Source: JACQAP01 sp045810225 (GTDB taxonomy: Bacteria > Pseudomonadota > Gammaproteobacteria > Burkholderiales > JACQAP01). Taken from it: a stretch of DNA of 64,000 bases. Below the pieces are notes generated by a model. It made no database searches. It saw nothing but the letters and a program-made list of their open reading frames with translations, and was not told the origin of the DNA. The stretch spans positions 50,530 through 114,529 of the forward strand of contig JBJMWI010000176.1 of NCBI GenBank assembly GCA_045810225.1, written 5' to 3'. Below are positions 35,188-44,269 of this stretch, in pieces. Position 1 is the stretch's first letter. Each line of letters opens with the position of its first letter. Position numbers and translations under genes: made by a program.

Positions 35188-37769
35188 TCCTGGTGCTCCT
35201 GCAGTACGTTCAGTTTCTCGTAGACCCGGCACAAGGTCTGCAGATCGCACAGGCGGCAGGTGGCAAGCTCGTTCCTCGGATCAACGCGCGCGTCGCCCGC
35301 TGCAAATGCGATGCCCAGAGACTCCGCCTCCTTGCGCCACAGCGTGAACAATCCCTCCCAGTCGCGCCGCTGCTCCACATTGGGAATACTGTGCGCATCG
35401 CGCGAGTAGCCCATGTATTTCATGTCGCCGGGCCTGAGCTTGGCGAAAGTCACGGCGGCAATGTCCTCCTTCGCGCTGATCGCGTAAAGCGCGAGTTGCG
35501 GCTCGTCGGGACGCGGCGGGTCCCAATGCTTTGGCGATACCATGTTGCCGGTCTTGTAATCGATGAGTGCGTGGCCCCCGGATTGGAGCTTGTCGAGGCG
35601 GTCGATGCGGCCGGAAAATTCCAGACCGGCGACCGCGATGGTGCGCGTTTCCTCCAGTGCGGAAATATCAAAACCGCTGCGCGTCTTCTCAAGCTCGAGC
35701 CATTCACGCGCCAGCCGCGCGAGACGCACCCGCTCAAGTTCGGCAAAGCGTCCTTCGATGCCAAGTTCTTTGACGGCGGCCTGCGCTGCGCGAGTGATGA
35801 CCGACTCGAGATCGCCATGCAGATTGCGGCTCGACTGCAGATCGGTCCAGATGTTCCTCATCAAAGCATGCAGCAGCCTGCCACGGTCGGACGCATCGAG
35901 CCCGGCTGCCGGTTCATCGAGGACTTCGGCGTGAAGGCGCCAGCGTGCATACGCGCGGAACGGGCAGGCTGCCTGATCGGCCAGGACACGGGTGCCGCCG
36001 CGCACCGATTTCCCGGTGATGCGCGGTGCGGTGTTGTCGGCAACCAACTCGAGGCTCCCGTTCGCGAACAGCACATCCCGATAACGCGGGAAGTCGGGCA
36101 GCGCGATCTCGCCCTGTGCGACGTCGAGGATCAGCGGGCTGGGCGCAAGATTATGATCCGCCTCCTGCTGCGCATGCGAGAACACGACTTCCTGCGCCGC
36201 TACTTTCCAATCAGCGGTCAGGCGCCGATCGAGTTCAAGCGAGCCTTCGGCACTCGCCGCCGGAATGCCAGCCTTTTTTTGTAGCGCAATGGGAATGAAG
36301 GGGTTGGCGCGCGCCGCTAATGGCCAGGCCTCATCGGTGAGTCCGCTGACCCACAGGCAATCGAAGCGCAGGCCTGCAGACTCGAGGATGCCGAGCACCT
36401 GGATCGGCATTTGCCCCGATTCGGGCTGGAACAGTGTGTCGCTGCACAGACGCTGCAGCGCGACTATGGCCCCTTCGATACTCATCGCGCGTGACACGCT
36501 TTGCAGTGCCGACAATTCGTTTAACAGTTCATGCCACTTTGCGAGCGTCTGAAACTCGTCCGAGTCGAGCGCCCGTTCGCCTGGAAATCCGGCGGCATCG
36601 AGCAGCGCCGAAAAACGCCGGGCCCAGCCGCTTGGCGTCTGGTCGACGGATTCCTTCGCAACCGAAAGAACAGCTTCGAGTCGCGCACGTAACACCGGGC
36701 AGTCGGGGACCAGGGCAATGAGCTTGGGCAGCGTCACGCTCGCGTCGATCGTGCGGCGTACTCTCGCATCAAGCCGCGCGCGGCGCTCCATTTCTGATTC
36801 CGCGCCGCCGAGAAACGGCGAACGGATCAAGCGGCTTGCGACAGTAAACTCCACCTCGTGGAAGCAGAACCGGATCAGGTCGAGGGCAGCGGCGACCAGC
36901 GCATATTGCGCCAGTGGCTGGCCGATGGATACGTTGCACGGCAACGTTGCCTTTTCAAGGCCAGGAAGGTTATAGCCAGGCTGCATGACGCGCGAAAACA
37001 TGCGCACGACTTCCTCGCGTCGCTGCTGCAATTCGGGCACGACCACACCGATACGCCTTGAACCCTGTTCGAGCCTGGCGCGCGCCCATGCGGCTGCGCT
37101 TTCGAGCTCCAGCTTTGCGGAGGCGAAGGAGGTGCGCACCACTGAACCCTGCAGCGGCTCCGCCTTGCATACTGCCCACGTGAACTTGTTGAGGAAGGCA
37201 ATCGTCTGCGGCGGCAGGATGTCGAACCCATAGGCGACCACGAGCTTCGGTTTGTTCAACCGGTCCAGGAGACCCGTCATGAGATCCGGCAGGCGGGCGC
37301 TGTCGGTCTGACCTCGGGTCTTGTCGTCGTAACTTGCGCACCAGAAATTAAAAGCAGCGGCGTCCTCATTGCCTGCCTGGGTAGCGATGCGCCAGGCATG
37401 CCGCAACCGCCAAGCGTCGCGACATTGCGCGGCCGCTTGTGCAATTGACAGCAGGGCACTTTGACCTACGATCTGCTCCCAGAGCGACTGCTCCTGAGAC
37501 GGAGTGATCAGCAGCGGAAGCTGTGGCGTGATGTCCGAGTAAAGCGCGTCCTCGTAAAGTCGCTCCACCAGAGTGCCGAACGGCACAATATCCGCGGGTT
37601 CCCAAGCGCTGAGGCCCAAGGCGATCTGTGTCTCGTCGAATTCACGTGCAAGCGTCTGCGCAAGGCGCCGATTAGGCGTCACGACTACAATGCCAGCGCA
37701 ATGTCCAGTTGACAGACGCGTGAAGAGTTCACGCTTTGGCAGTATCGGGAAATCCGCGCCGACGGTCAT
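35184..37769 (-). CDS. AddB-like PD-(D/E)xK nuclease with probable Fe-S cluster
   Basis: This 861-residue protein is of the type often annotated 'probable DNA repair protein'. The N-terminal part is an inactivated helicase-like region (VVVTPNRRLAQTLAREF). The nuclease core near the C-terminus shows ALIDYKTGNM, and four cysteines (one in ACPFRAYARW, three in CRLCDLQTLC) match the Fe-S staple of AddB nucleases. It pairs with the AddA-like gene through an ATGA overlap. The first ATG of the frame is at 37769; the frame's nine bases upstream have no standard start. Confidence 0.9.
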   Translation of the reverse strand: MTVGADFPILPKRELFTRLSTGHCAGIVVVTPNRRLAQTLAREFDETQIALGLSAWEPADIVPFGTLVERLYEDALYSDITPQLPLLITPSQEQSLWEQIVGQSALLSIAQAAAQCRDAWRLRHAWRIATQAGNEDAAAFNFWCASYDDKTRGQTDSARLPDLMTGLLDRLNKPKLVVAYGFDILPPQTIAFLNKFTWAVCKAEPLQGSVVRTSFASAKLELESAAAWARARLEQGSRRIGVVVPELQQRREEVVRMFSRVMQPGYNLPGLEKATLPCNVSIGQPLAQYALVAAALDLIRFCFHEVEFTVASRLIRSPFLGGAESEMERRARLDARVRRTIDASVTLPKLIALVPDCPVLRARLEAVLSVAKESVDQTPSGWARRFSALLDAAGFPGERALDSDEFQTLAKWHELLNELSALQSVSRAMSIEGAIVALQRLCSDTLFQPESGQMPIQVLGILESAGLRFDCLWVSGLTDEAWPLAARANPFIPIALQKKAGIPAASAEGSLELDRRLTADWKVAAQEVVFSHAQQEADHNLAPSPLILDVAQGEIALPDFPRYRDVLFANGSLELVADNTAPRITGKSVRGGTRVLADQAACPFRAYARWRLHAEVLDEPAAGLDASDRGRLLHALMRNIWTDLQSSRNLHGDLESVITRAAQAAVKELGIEGRFAELERVRLARLAREWLELEKTRSGFDISALEETRTIAVAGLEFSGRIDRLDKLQSGGHALIDYKTGNMVSPKHWDPPRPDEPQLALYAISAKEDIAAVTFAKLRPGDMKYMGYSRDAHSIPNVEQRRDWEGLFTLWRKEAESLGIAFAAGDARVDPRNELATCRLCDLQTLCRVYEKLNVLQEHQE

Positions 37770-37824
37770 GGGCGCCAATCTAATGCAGTCGCGGCCGTGC
37801 CGTCAGGCAGCAGGCAAAATAAAA

Positions 37825-38151
37825 TTAACCTCGATCCAGCAAGTTCAATTTGTCCTTGGTGTCCTTCCATGCGTCCGCGTCCGCAGGCGCGTCTTTTTTT
37901 TCCGTCAGCACTGGCCACACCTTCGATAACTCGGCATTCAACTGCAGAAAAACCCGCTGCTTTTCCGGCACATCGTCCTCGGCGAAAATGGCTTCGACCG
38001 GACATTCGGCTACGCATAGCGTGCAATCGATGCATTCATCCGGATCGATGACCAACATGTTAGGCCCTTCGCGGAAACAATCCACGGGACACACATCCAC
38101 GCAATCGGTGTACTTGCATTTGATACAGCTTTCGGTGACGACGTAGGTCAT
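37825..38151 (-). CDS. fdxA: Ferredoxin FdxA (3Fe-4S/4Fe-4S)
   Basis: This 108-residue bacterial 7Fe ferredoxin has cysteines C9, C12, C17, C21, C25, C40, C43, C46 and C50 (SCIKCKYTDC, CIDCTLCVAEC). The pattern gives one 3Fe-4S and one 4Fe-4S cluster. A charged tail of about 45 residues follows, as in proteobacterial FdxA. An AAGGA site precedes the ATG at 38151. It is an electron carrier in the cytoplasm with unknown partners, and may supply the Fe-S nuclease pair only by chance of location. Confidence 0.95.
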   Translation of the reverse strand: MTYVVTESCIKCKYTDCVDVCPVDCFREGPNMLVIDPDECIDCTLCVAECPVEAIFAEDDVPEKQRVFLQLNAELSKVWPVLTEKKDAPADADAWKDTKDKLNLLDRG

Positions 38152-38483
38152 TACTAATCCTTGTGGGAAGCGTCTTGTATCTTGAATTGGCGGGTACAAA
38201 AGTTTTGGCTTCGCGCGGTTTTTGTGCCATCAACCGTGGCGCAACGCAGCAATCAGGAACGCTATTCTAGCAAAAAGATGTCGCGGAACCAGCGCGTTAC
38301 GGCCGCAGTCGATATGACTATGTCACGGAACTACAAGCCAATTTCCCGGAGATCGAGGAATGCCGGCCACAGGCGCTTCCCTTCCAAAAATTTATTCGCT
38401 AGCATACGTTCAAACCTTCAGAACGCAGTTCGTCCGAACGGCGCTTTTTCCAGAACGTTATTCATTGCCGAGGCTATTCATAC
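38152..38483. other. Divergent intergenic region between fdxA and trxA
   Basis: In these 332 bp I see no gene, RNA or convincing terminator. The stretch should hold the two divergent promoters, but I could not identify a clear -35/-10 pair on either strand. Confidence 0.5.
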
Positions 38484-38810
38484 ATGAACGAGCATATACA
38501 TCACATCACCGACGACACGTTCGAACCGGAGGTGCTTCAGTCCCAGGTTCCGGTATTGGTGGATTACTGGGCCGAATGGTGCGGGCCGTGCAAAATGATT
38601 GCGCCTATCCTTGACGAAGTCGCGACCGAGTATTCGGGTCGGCTTAAAGTGGCCAAGCTCAATATCGACGAGAATCAGGGTACGCCGCCGAAGTATGGCA
38701 TCCGGGGCATTCCCACACTGATGCTGTTCAAGAACGGCAACATTGAAGCCACCAAGGTCGGTGCCGTATCTAAATCGCAACTTACGGCCTTTATTGACAG
38801 CAATATCTAA
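38484..38810 (+). CDS. trxA: Thioredoxin 1
   Basis: This 108-residue thioredoxin has the redox motif WCGPC (C33, C36), the FKNG turn and the cis-proline in RGIPTLMLF. It reduces protein disulfides in the cytoplasm. The trxA-rho order is common in Beta- and Gammaproteobacteria. The 133 bp between trxA and rho probably contain the rho leader; nothing specific is visible there. Confidence 0.97.
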   Translation: MNEHIHHITDDTFEPEVLQSQVPVLVDYWAEWCGPCKMIAPILDEVATEYSGRLKVAKLNIDENQGTPPKYGIRGIPTLMLFKNGNIEATKVGAVSKSQLTAFIDSNI

Positions 38811-38943
38811 ACTCGCTAGGCTTCACTCTGTACTGGTGGGCGAGTGCGCTTTGGATTAAAACAGCGCCGCAACCAGTGACGGGCATCCCTCCCCGTTTCA
38901 CATCTTCTCGATCGTTCCCATCGTCTTGCTAAGCCCCTCGTTT

Positions 38944-40203
38944 ATGCATTTGTCCGACCTGAAAAACCTCCACGTAACCGAACTCGTGGAGATGGCAATC
39001 TCCAACGAAGTCGAGAATGCCAACCGAATGCGCAAGCAGGACCTGATTTTCGCGCTATTGAAAAATCAGGCCAAAAAAGGCGAGAGCATTTTCGGTGAAG
39101 GAACCCTCGAAGTACTCCCAGACGGTTTCGGATTCCTGCGATCTCCGGACACCTCTTATCTCGCCGGGCCTGATGACATATATGTCAGCCCGTCCCAGAT
39201 ACGTCGATTCAATCTGCATACGGGCGATTCAATCGAAGGAGAGATTCGAACCCCTAAAGACGGTGAACGCTATTTCGCGCTGGTCAAGGTAGACAAGGTC
39301 AACGCGGAACCTCCCGAGAATTCCAAGCACAAGATACTGTTCGAGAACCTGACTCCGCTTTTTCCTACCGAGCAATTCAAGATGGAGCGGGACATCAAGT
39401 CAGAAGAAAACCTTACCGGCCGCATCATCGATATCATTGCGCCGATCGGCAAAGGCCAGCGCGGCCTCCTGGTGGCCAGCCCGAAAAGCGGCAAGACCGT
39501 CATGCTGCAGCACATTGCACACTCCATCGCAGCCAATTTCCCGGATGTCTATCTGATTGTGCTGCTCATTGACGAGCGTCCCGAAGAAGTTACGGAAATG
39601 CAGCGTTCGGTCAAAGGTGAAGTGGTGTCGTCGACTTTCGATGAACCGGCCACCCGCCATGTGCAGGTCGCCGAGATGGTGCTGGAAAAAGCGAAGCGGC
39701 TGGTGGAGCACAAAAAACATGTCGTAATCCTGCTCGATTCCATTACTCGTCTTGCCCGGGCATATAACACAGTGGTACCAGCTTCGGGCAAGGTATTGAC
39801 GGGCGGCGTGGATGCCAATGCACTGCAGCGGCCGAAGCGATTCTTCGGCGCCGCGCGCAACATTGAAGAAGGCGGATCGCTAACCATTATCGCGACCGCG
39901 TTGATCGACACGGGCTCCCGCATGGACGATGTGATTTACGAAGAATTCAAGGGCACCGGCAACATGGAAATCCATCTCGATCGCCGAATGGCGGAGAAAC
40001 GGATCTATCCTTCAATCAACGTGAACCGTTCCGGTACGCGCCGCGAAGAGTTGCTGATCGAGAAAGATATCCTGCAGAAGATCTGGGTTTTGCGGAAACT
40101 GCTTTATCCCATGGACGAGCTGGAAGCGACCGAATTCCTCGTCGATAAACTGCGCGGTACCAAGAATAACGCGGATTTTTTTGACTCCATGCGGCGTGGA
40201 TAG
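38944..40203 (+). CDS. rho: Transcription termination factor Rho
   Basis: This 419-residue hexameric RNA helicase has an N-terminal helical domain and the OSB RNA-binding domain (DGFGFLRSPDTSYL, DDIYVSPSQIRRF). The P-loop is SPKSGKTVML (about residues 176-185), Walker B is VVILLDSITRLARAYN, the Q-loop region is LTGGVDANAL, and the arginine finger lies in TGNMEIHLDRRMAEKR. It ends Rho-dependent transcripts. The ATG at 38944 gives the usual MHLSDLK start. The last 29 codons are repeated downstream at 40402-40491. Confidence 0.97.
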   Translation: MHLSDLKNLHVTELVEMAISNEVENANRMRKQDLIFALLKNQAKKGESIFGEGTLEVLPDGFGFLRSPDTSYLAGPDDIYVSPSQIRRFNLHTGDSIEGEIRTPKDGERYFALVKVDKVNAEPPENSKHKILFENLTPLFPTEQFKMERDIKSEENLTGRIIDIIAPIGKGQRGLLVASPKSGKTVMLQHIAHSIAANFPDVYLIVLLIDERPEEVTEMQRSVKGEVVSSTFDEPATRHVQVAEMVLEKAKRLVEHKKHVVILLDSITRLARAYNTVVPASGKVLTGGVDANALQRPKRFFGAARNIEEGGSLTIIATALIDTGSRMDDVIYEEFKGTGNMEIHLDRRMAEKRIYPSINVNRSGTRREELLIEKDILQKIWVLRKLLYPMDELEATEFLVDKLRGTKNNADFFDSMRRG

Positions 40204-40225
40204 TAGCGGGGATGGGATAATTCGC

Positions 40226-40358
40226 GCCCTGCCCGCTCGAGCGTGACTCGTTAGCCGCAGGCCCGTTTGCGGGAACACGAGACAGACTCGGCATTGGTAT
40301 GTTTCCACGCTCTCCCTGACTCGGCTCCGCCCCAAGCTACGCCCGCCGGAGAGCCGAG
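40226..40358. repeat. 133-bp non-coding direct repeat, copy A
   Basis: This copy matches 40513-40645 base for base except at five positions, at a constant offset of 287 bp. It contains several inverted repeats (CCGCA/TGCGG around 40255-40270, GACTCGGCTCCG pairing imperfectly with CGGAGAGCCGAG) and can fold strongly. It lies directly behind rho. Confidence 0.85.
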
Positions 40359-40401
40359 TCCGGCCGGCTACGCCCGTAACGAGTCCGGGCTCGATCCCTT
40401 G

Positions 40402-40491
40402 GACGAGCTGGAAGCAACCGAATTCCTCGTCGATAAACTGCGCGGCACCAAGAATAACGCGGACTTCTTCGATTCAATGCGAAGAGGTTAA
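40402..40491 (+). pseudogene. Detached second copy of the rho 3' end (29 codons plus stop)
   Basis: This fragment translates to the last 29 residues of Rho without any change (DELEATEFL to DSMRRG). Eleven nucleotide differences from 40114-40203 are all synonymous, and the stop is TAA instead of TAG. No start codon with a ribosome site lies in frame nearby, so it is not an expressed gene. It marks a partial duplication or a recombination joint between two rho alleles. Confidence 0.9.
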
Positions 40492-40512
40492 CGTTTGTCG
40501 ACGAAGTCCCGT

Positions 40513-40645
40513 GCCCTACCCGCTCGAGCGTGACTCGTTAGCCGCAGGCCCGTTTGCGGGAACGCGAGACCGACTCGGCGTTGGTATGTTTCCACGCTCT
40601 CCCTGACTCGGCTCCGCCCCAAGCTACGCCAGCCGGAGAGCCGAG
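40513..40645. repeat. 133-bp non-coding direct repeat, copy B
   Basis: This is the partner of copy A (five differences, about 96% identity). It follows the detached rho tail in the same way that copy A follows rho. Between it and rpmE (40646-40827) I see no gene, only further GC-rich sequence. Confidence 0.85.
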
Positions 40646-40827
40646 GCCGCCGAATACACCGATGACGAGTTGCGTGCTATTCAGCAACGAGTCGGCTTGC
40701 ATATCGGATAACGGCCCCCATTTAGAACCTGTGATGCACTGTCCCGGGGTTGCCAATCGGGGGATTCCTGTGGATAATCCGCCCCCTTCGGAAGCGCAAA
40801 TCCCGCTTTCAACAGAAAGGAATCGAC

Positions 40828-41055
40828 ATGAAACCCGAAATTCACCCTGAGTACGCTGACGTAGCGGTGACCTGCAGTTGCGGTCACACATTTACTACGC
40901 GCTCGACGTTGGGCAAACCGTTGCACGTGGAAGTATGTTCTGCGTGTCACCCCTTCTATACCGGAAAGCAAAAAATTGTCGATACGGCGGGACGCGTAGA
41001 AAAGTTCCGTCAGAAATACGGCAAGAAAACCGATAGCAAACCAGCCGCAAGCTGA
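40828..41055 (+). CDS. rpmE: 50S ribosomal protein L31
   Basis: This 75-residue L31 of the zinc-binding type has cysteines C16, C18, C37 and C40 (TCSCGHTF, VCSACHPFYTG). It starts MKPEIHPEY after an AGAAAGGA site. It bridges the ribosomal subunits. The alanine-rich tail (KTDSKPAAS) is a little longer than the usual C-terminus. A terminator follows. Confidence 0.96.
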   Translation: MKPEIHPEYADVAVTCSCGHTFTTRSTLGKPLHVEVCSACHPFYTGKQKIVDTAGRVEKFRQKYGKKTDSKPAAS

Positions 41056-41074
41056 AACAGCAAAGCGTCAGGAG

Positions 41075-41105
41075 AAGAGGCAGCGAAGGCTGCCTCTTTG
41101 CGTTT
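41075..41105 (+). terminator. Rho-independent terminator after rpmE
   Basis: A 10-bp perfect stem AAGAGGCAGC / GCTGCCTCTT with a GAAG tetraloop (41075-41098) is followed by a short T-rich run. It lies 20 bp behind the rpmE stop. Confidence 0.8.
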
Positions 41106-41260
41106 ATTGCGGCCAAACTTAGCACAGTTCGGTATGGGCGCAACGATTAGAATACGCCAGGATCGGCACACGGCTTCAGGTATTCCGTGCGATCAGTGCG
41201 TCCGGGGCAGCATCCATGGCGATTCATAATCTTGCAGCGTACGGCTAACTGAAGAGACCT

Positions 41261-42922
41261 ATGCTTCGCCCTGCTCATCTATTGCGCAGCGATAGATTCG
41301 CCACGCACATCAGCGAAAATCCGGTCACGCTCGCAGTCGGGCTCTGCATAGCATGGATTCTACTGGGGCTGATCGGGCATGATCCGTGGAAGCCGGATGA
41401 GGCCCACATCTTTGGTGTCGTGTATCAGTTGCTGAAGGGAAGTGACTGGGTTATCCCGCAGCTTGCTGGAGAACCTTATCTCGACAAACCACCGCTCATT
41501 TATCTAACGGCCGCGTTGACCAGCTCACTGTTCTCGCCCGTTTTGGCATTGCATGATGGAGCTCGACTAGCCGCAGGCCTGTATATCGCTGTCACCATGT
41601 TGTTTGTAGCGATAACTGCAAGCGAACTATACGGGGGCAACAAGAGCTGGGTCGCCGCCCTCATGTTGCTGGGCTGCGGAGGTCTGCTGTTGCGTGGACA
41701 CCAGCTGATCCCCGACACCGCGTTTGTGGCGGGAACCGCGATCGGGCTTTACGCACTCGCCATTTCGGCACGCAGGCCGCTGATCGCAGGGTTATGGTTG
41801 GGTACGGGTCTCGGCGTTTGCTTTTTGTCAGAAGGTTTTGTGGAACCGGTCATGCTCTTGATGACCATGGCCCTGTTGCCGGTTGTCTCTCCGTATTGGC
41901 GTACGAGGCAGTATTTATGGACCATCATCATTGCCGTCGTAGCCGCGCTCCCATGGGCCGTAATCTGGCCGCTGCTACTGGAAGCACGCTCCCCGCGCCT
42001 ATTTTCTGAATGGTTCTGGGTCAAAAACATCGATAGATTAAAAAGCATTTTCATATTCACGCCGGATGAAAATTACCTTTACTATCTGACTGTGCTGCCT
42101 TGGCTTGCTTGGCCTGCATGGCCTTTCGCGGTGTGGAGCCTCTGGGCAGAAGGGCGAGCCGGGCTGCAGAAGCCGGGGGTCATTCTTCCTTTGACGGCAT
42201 TTGTTGCGTTCTTCGTCTTTCTCAGCATTCTCGGCGAGGGGCGTGACAGGTTCGGCATGCCATTGCTGCTGCCGATCTCACTTCTTGCTGTTGTATCGTT
42301 CGAAAGCCTGCGGCGGGGAGCGGCCAATCTTTACTACTGGTTCGCAATAATTCTGTTCAGTTTTTTTGCGGTCGTAGGCTGGTTTTACTGGATGGCAATC
42401 GACCTCGGTATTCCGTCCCGGCTGTGGAAACATATGATGGACATGCAGCCAGCTTATCAGGCTGGGGAAAGCGCTTTCTCAGTGGCGCTTGCGGCGGCCT
42501 TTACGATTGCCTGGTTTGTGCTGCTATTCAATGTCAAGCGCCGGCCCGAGCGACCGGTCATTACGTGGGCAGCGGGAATCACATTACTGTGGGCACTTGT
42601 AACCTTGCTGTTGGTCCGATACATCGATACTGGTAAAACATACCGGGCCGTATTCAATCAGTTGTCACAGGCATTGCCCGCCGGCCATGGCTGCATTTAC
42701 AGTCGTTCACTGGGCGAGCCTCAAAGGGCCATGCTGGATTATTTCGGACATATTCTGACAGTGAGGCTTGAAAAAAAGGGCAAGCGCCCCGATTGCGACT
42801 TATTAATCATTCAAGACAAGTGGCAGTTTCCGACGCAGGTGGAAGCCCCCTGGAAGCTAATCTGGGAAGGGCGCCGCCCCGGCGACAAATTGGAACGCTT
42901 CAGGCTCTATCGACAACCATGA
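41261..42922 (+). CDS. ArnT-like glycosyltransferase (GT-C fold membrane protein)
   Basis: This 553-residue protein has about 11-12 membrane helices. The first periplasmic loop carries the acidic motif HDPWKPDEAH (about residues 45-54), typical of PMT/ArnT-type transferases, followed by EPYLDKPPLIYLTAAL. A soluble C-terminal domain of about 80 residues ends it. Such enzymes move a sugar from a polyprenyl phosphate to lipid A or protein in the periplasm; donor and acceptor are unknown. It overlaps hslO by 4 bp, although the functions look unrelated. Confidence 0.85.
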   Translation: MLRPAHLLRSDRFATHISENPVTLAVGLCIAWILLGLIGHDPWKPDEAHIFGVVYQLLKGSDWVIPQLAGEPYLDKPPLIYLTAALTSSLFSPVLALHDGARLAAGLYIAVTMLFVAITASELYGGNKSWVAALMLLGCGGLLLRGHQLIPDTAFVAGTAIGLYALAISARRPLIAGLWLGTGLGVCFLSEGFVEPVMLLMTMALLPVVSPYWRTRQYLWTIIIAVVAALPWAVIWPLLLEARSPRLFSEWFWVKNIDRLKSIFIFTPDENYLYYLTVLPWLAWPAWPFAVWSLWAEGRAGLQKPGVILPLTAFVAFFVFLSILGEGRDRFGMPLLLPISLLAVVSFESLRRGAANLYYWFAIILFSFFAVVGWFYWMAIDLGIPSRLWKHMMDMQPAYQAGESAFSVALAAAFTIAWFVLLFNVKRRPERPVITWAAGITLLWALVTLLLVRYIDTGKTYRAVFNQLSQALPAGHGCIYSRSLGEPQRAMLDYFGHILTVRLEKKGKRPDCDLLIIQDKWQFPTQVEAPWKLIWEGRRPGDKLERFRLYRQP

Positions 42923-43788
42923 ACGATTCACTTCAACGGTTTCTACTAGAAAGTACGCCAGTTCGCGGCGAAATTGCGCATCTGGACGCGACCTGGCGCG
43001 CCGTACTCGAACGGCGCAATTATCCCGCCCCATTAGAGCGACTGTTAGGAGAGATGATGACAGCGGCCGCGCTGCTGTCCGCGACGCTGAAGTTCGAAGG
43101 CTCCCTGATAATGCAAATGCAGGGCAGCGGCCCGGTGCAACTGCTGGTCGTCGAAGCAACCAGTGAACAGACTCTGCGCGCGACGGCGAAATGGGACGGG
43201 GAGCTACCCGATGGTAATGTGACTGATTTGCTGGGCTCGGGGCGCTTTGTGATCTCGATTGTGCCTTCGAACGGCAGACAGGCGTATCAGGGCGTGGTCA
43301 GCATCGAAGGGAAAAGTATCGCCCAAGTGCTTGAGCATTACATGGCGAAATCCGAACAGCTTGAAACTCGCCTGTGGCTCGCCTCCAATTCCAACCAAGC
43401 GGCCGGAATGCTGTTGCAAAAGCTGCCGGCAACATTGAGCGAAGATGCAGACGCCTGGAACCGCGCGACCCGGATCGGTGAAACAATCAAGCCCGAGGAG
43501 CTGCTGAGCTTGCCGGCGCCCGAGATTATTCGTCGGTTATATCATCAGGAAGACGTCCGGGTGTTCGAGCCGAGGCCAGTAGCATTCCGCTGCTCGTGCT
43601 CGCACGACCGCGTCACTTCCATGTTGCGCATGCTGGGGCACGATGAAGTGCGTTCAATCATTGAAGAGCGCGGCAACGTGGAGGTCGACTGCGAATTTTG
43701 CGGTCGCCACTACGTTTTCGATGCAGTCGATGCGGAACAGGTGTTTGCGGCGGATGTCATCATGCCGGCTGAGAAAACCAGGCACTGA
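42919..43788 (+). CDS. hslO: Redox-regulated chaperone Hsp33
   Basis: This 289-residue chaperone has the C-terminal zinc motif CSC...CEFC (FRCSCSHDR at about residues 230-238, DCEFCGRHY at about 262-270). Oxidation of these cysteines by peroxide or bleach releases zinc and switches on the holdase. The core domain begins MNDSLQRFLLE and contains MMTAAALLSATLKFEGSL. Start and upstream stop overlap (ATGA). It is followed by hslR, its usual neighbour. Confidence 0.95.
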   Translation: MNDSLQRFLLESTPVRGEIAHLDATWRAVLERRNYPAPLERLLGEMMTAAALLSATLKFEGSLIMQMQGSGPVQLLVVEATSEQTLRATAKWDGELPDGNVTDLLGSGRFVISIVPSNGRQAYQGVVSIEGKSIAQVLEHYMAKSEQLETRLWLASNSNQAAGMLLQKLPATLSEDADAWNRATRIGETIKPEELLSLPAPEIIRRLYHQEDVRVFEPRPVAFRCSCSHDRVTSMLRMLGHDEVRSIIEERGNVEVDCEFCGRHYVFDAVDAEQVFAADVIMPAEKTRH

Positions 43789-43804
43789 GCAGCATTTGAC
43801 TGCG

Positions 43805-44200
43805 ATGACTGAACCCGATACGCGCGTTCGAATAGACAAATGGTTGTGGGCGGCCCGCTTTTACAAAACGCGCAGCCTCGCAGCCGATGCGGTGGATTCC
43901 GGCAAAGCGAAGCTCAATAGCGAACGCGTGAAACCGGCAAAGCTGGTAAAGCCGGGAGACGTGTTGTCCATCCGCAATGGACAATCGAGCTGGGAAGTTA
44001 CCGTGCTTGTGTTGAGCGAGCGTCGCGGTTCGGCCATGGTTGCTTCCATGCTTTATTGCGAATCAGACGACAGCCGGATGCAGCGAGAACGGCAGAGCGC
44101 CAGGCTAAAGGCGGAACGCATTGCAAATCCGTTTCCCGGCGGGCGCCCCACGAAACGGGCACGCCGGCAGATCATCCGGTTCATACGTGAACAAGAGTGA
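43805..44200 (+). CDS. hslR: Ribosome-associated heat shock protein HslR (Hsp15, S4 domain)
   Basis: This 131-residue basic RNA-binding protein has an S4 domain at residues about 7-65 (VRIDKWLWAARFYKTRSLA, VKPAKLVKPGDVLSI) and a basic tail (GGRPTKRARRQIIRF). Hsp15 rescues stalled 50S subunits carrying nascent chains after heat shock. It follows hslO by 16 bp. Confidence 0.93.
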   Translation: MTEPDTRVRIDKWLWAARFYKTRSLAADAVDSGKAKLNSERVKPAKLVKPGDVLSIRNGQSSWEVTVLVLSERRGSAMVASMLYCESDDSRMQRERQSARLKAERIANPFPGGRPTKRARRQIIRFIREQE

Positions 44201-44269
44201 AATCATGTGTCCTTCTTTGCAATACCGCCGTTGTGTTTCGCCTATGCGGTTTTTCCAGGAGATATCAAG

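Noticed and set aside
33997..35223. Long plus-strand frame (408 codons) opposite the AddA-like gene
   Set aside because: It is the antisense shadow of a gene with intact helicase motifs; the translation has no domain-like character.
40245..40385. Possible transposon-like unit with 9-bp ends GACTCGTTA/TAACGAGTC
   Set aside because: The homology between the two repeat copies extends outside these ends and stops inside them, so they do not mark element borders; no target duplication is seen.
40267..40491. 74-codon frame ending in the duplicated rho tail
   Set aside because: It begins with TTG without a ribosome site and runs through the non-coding repeat; only the last 29 codons are rho-derived, so I call a fragment, not a gene.
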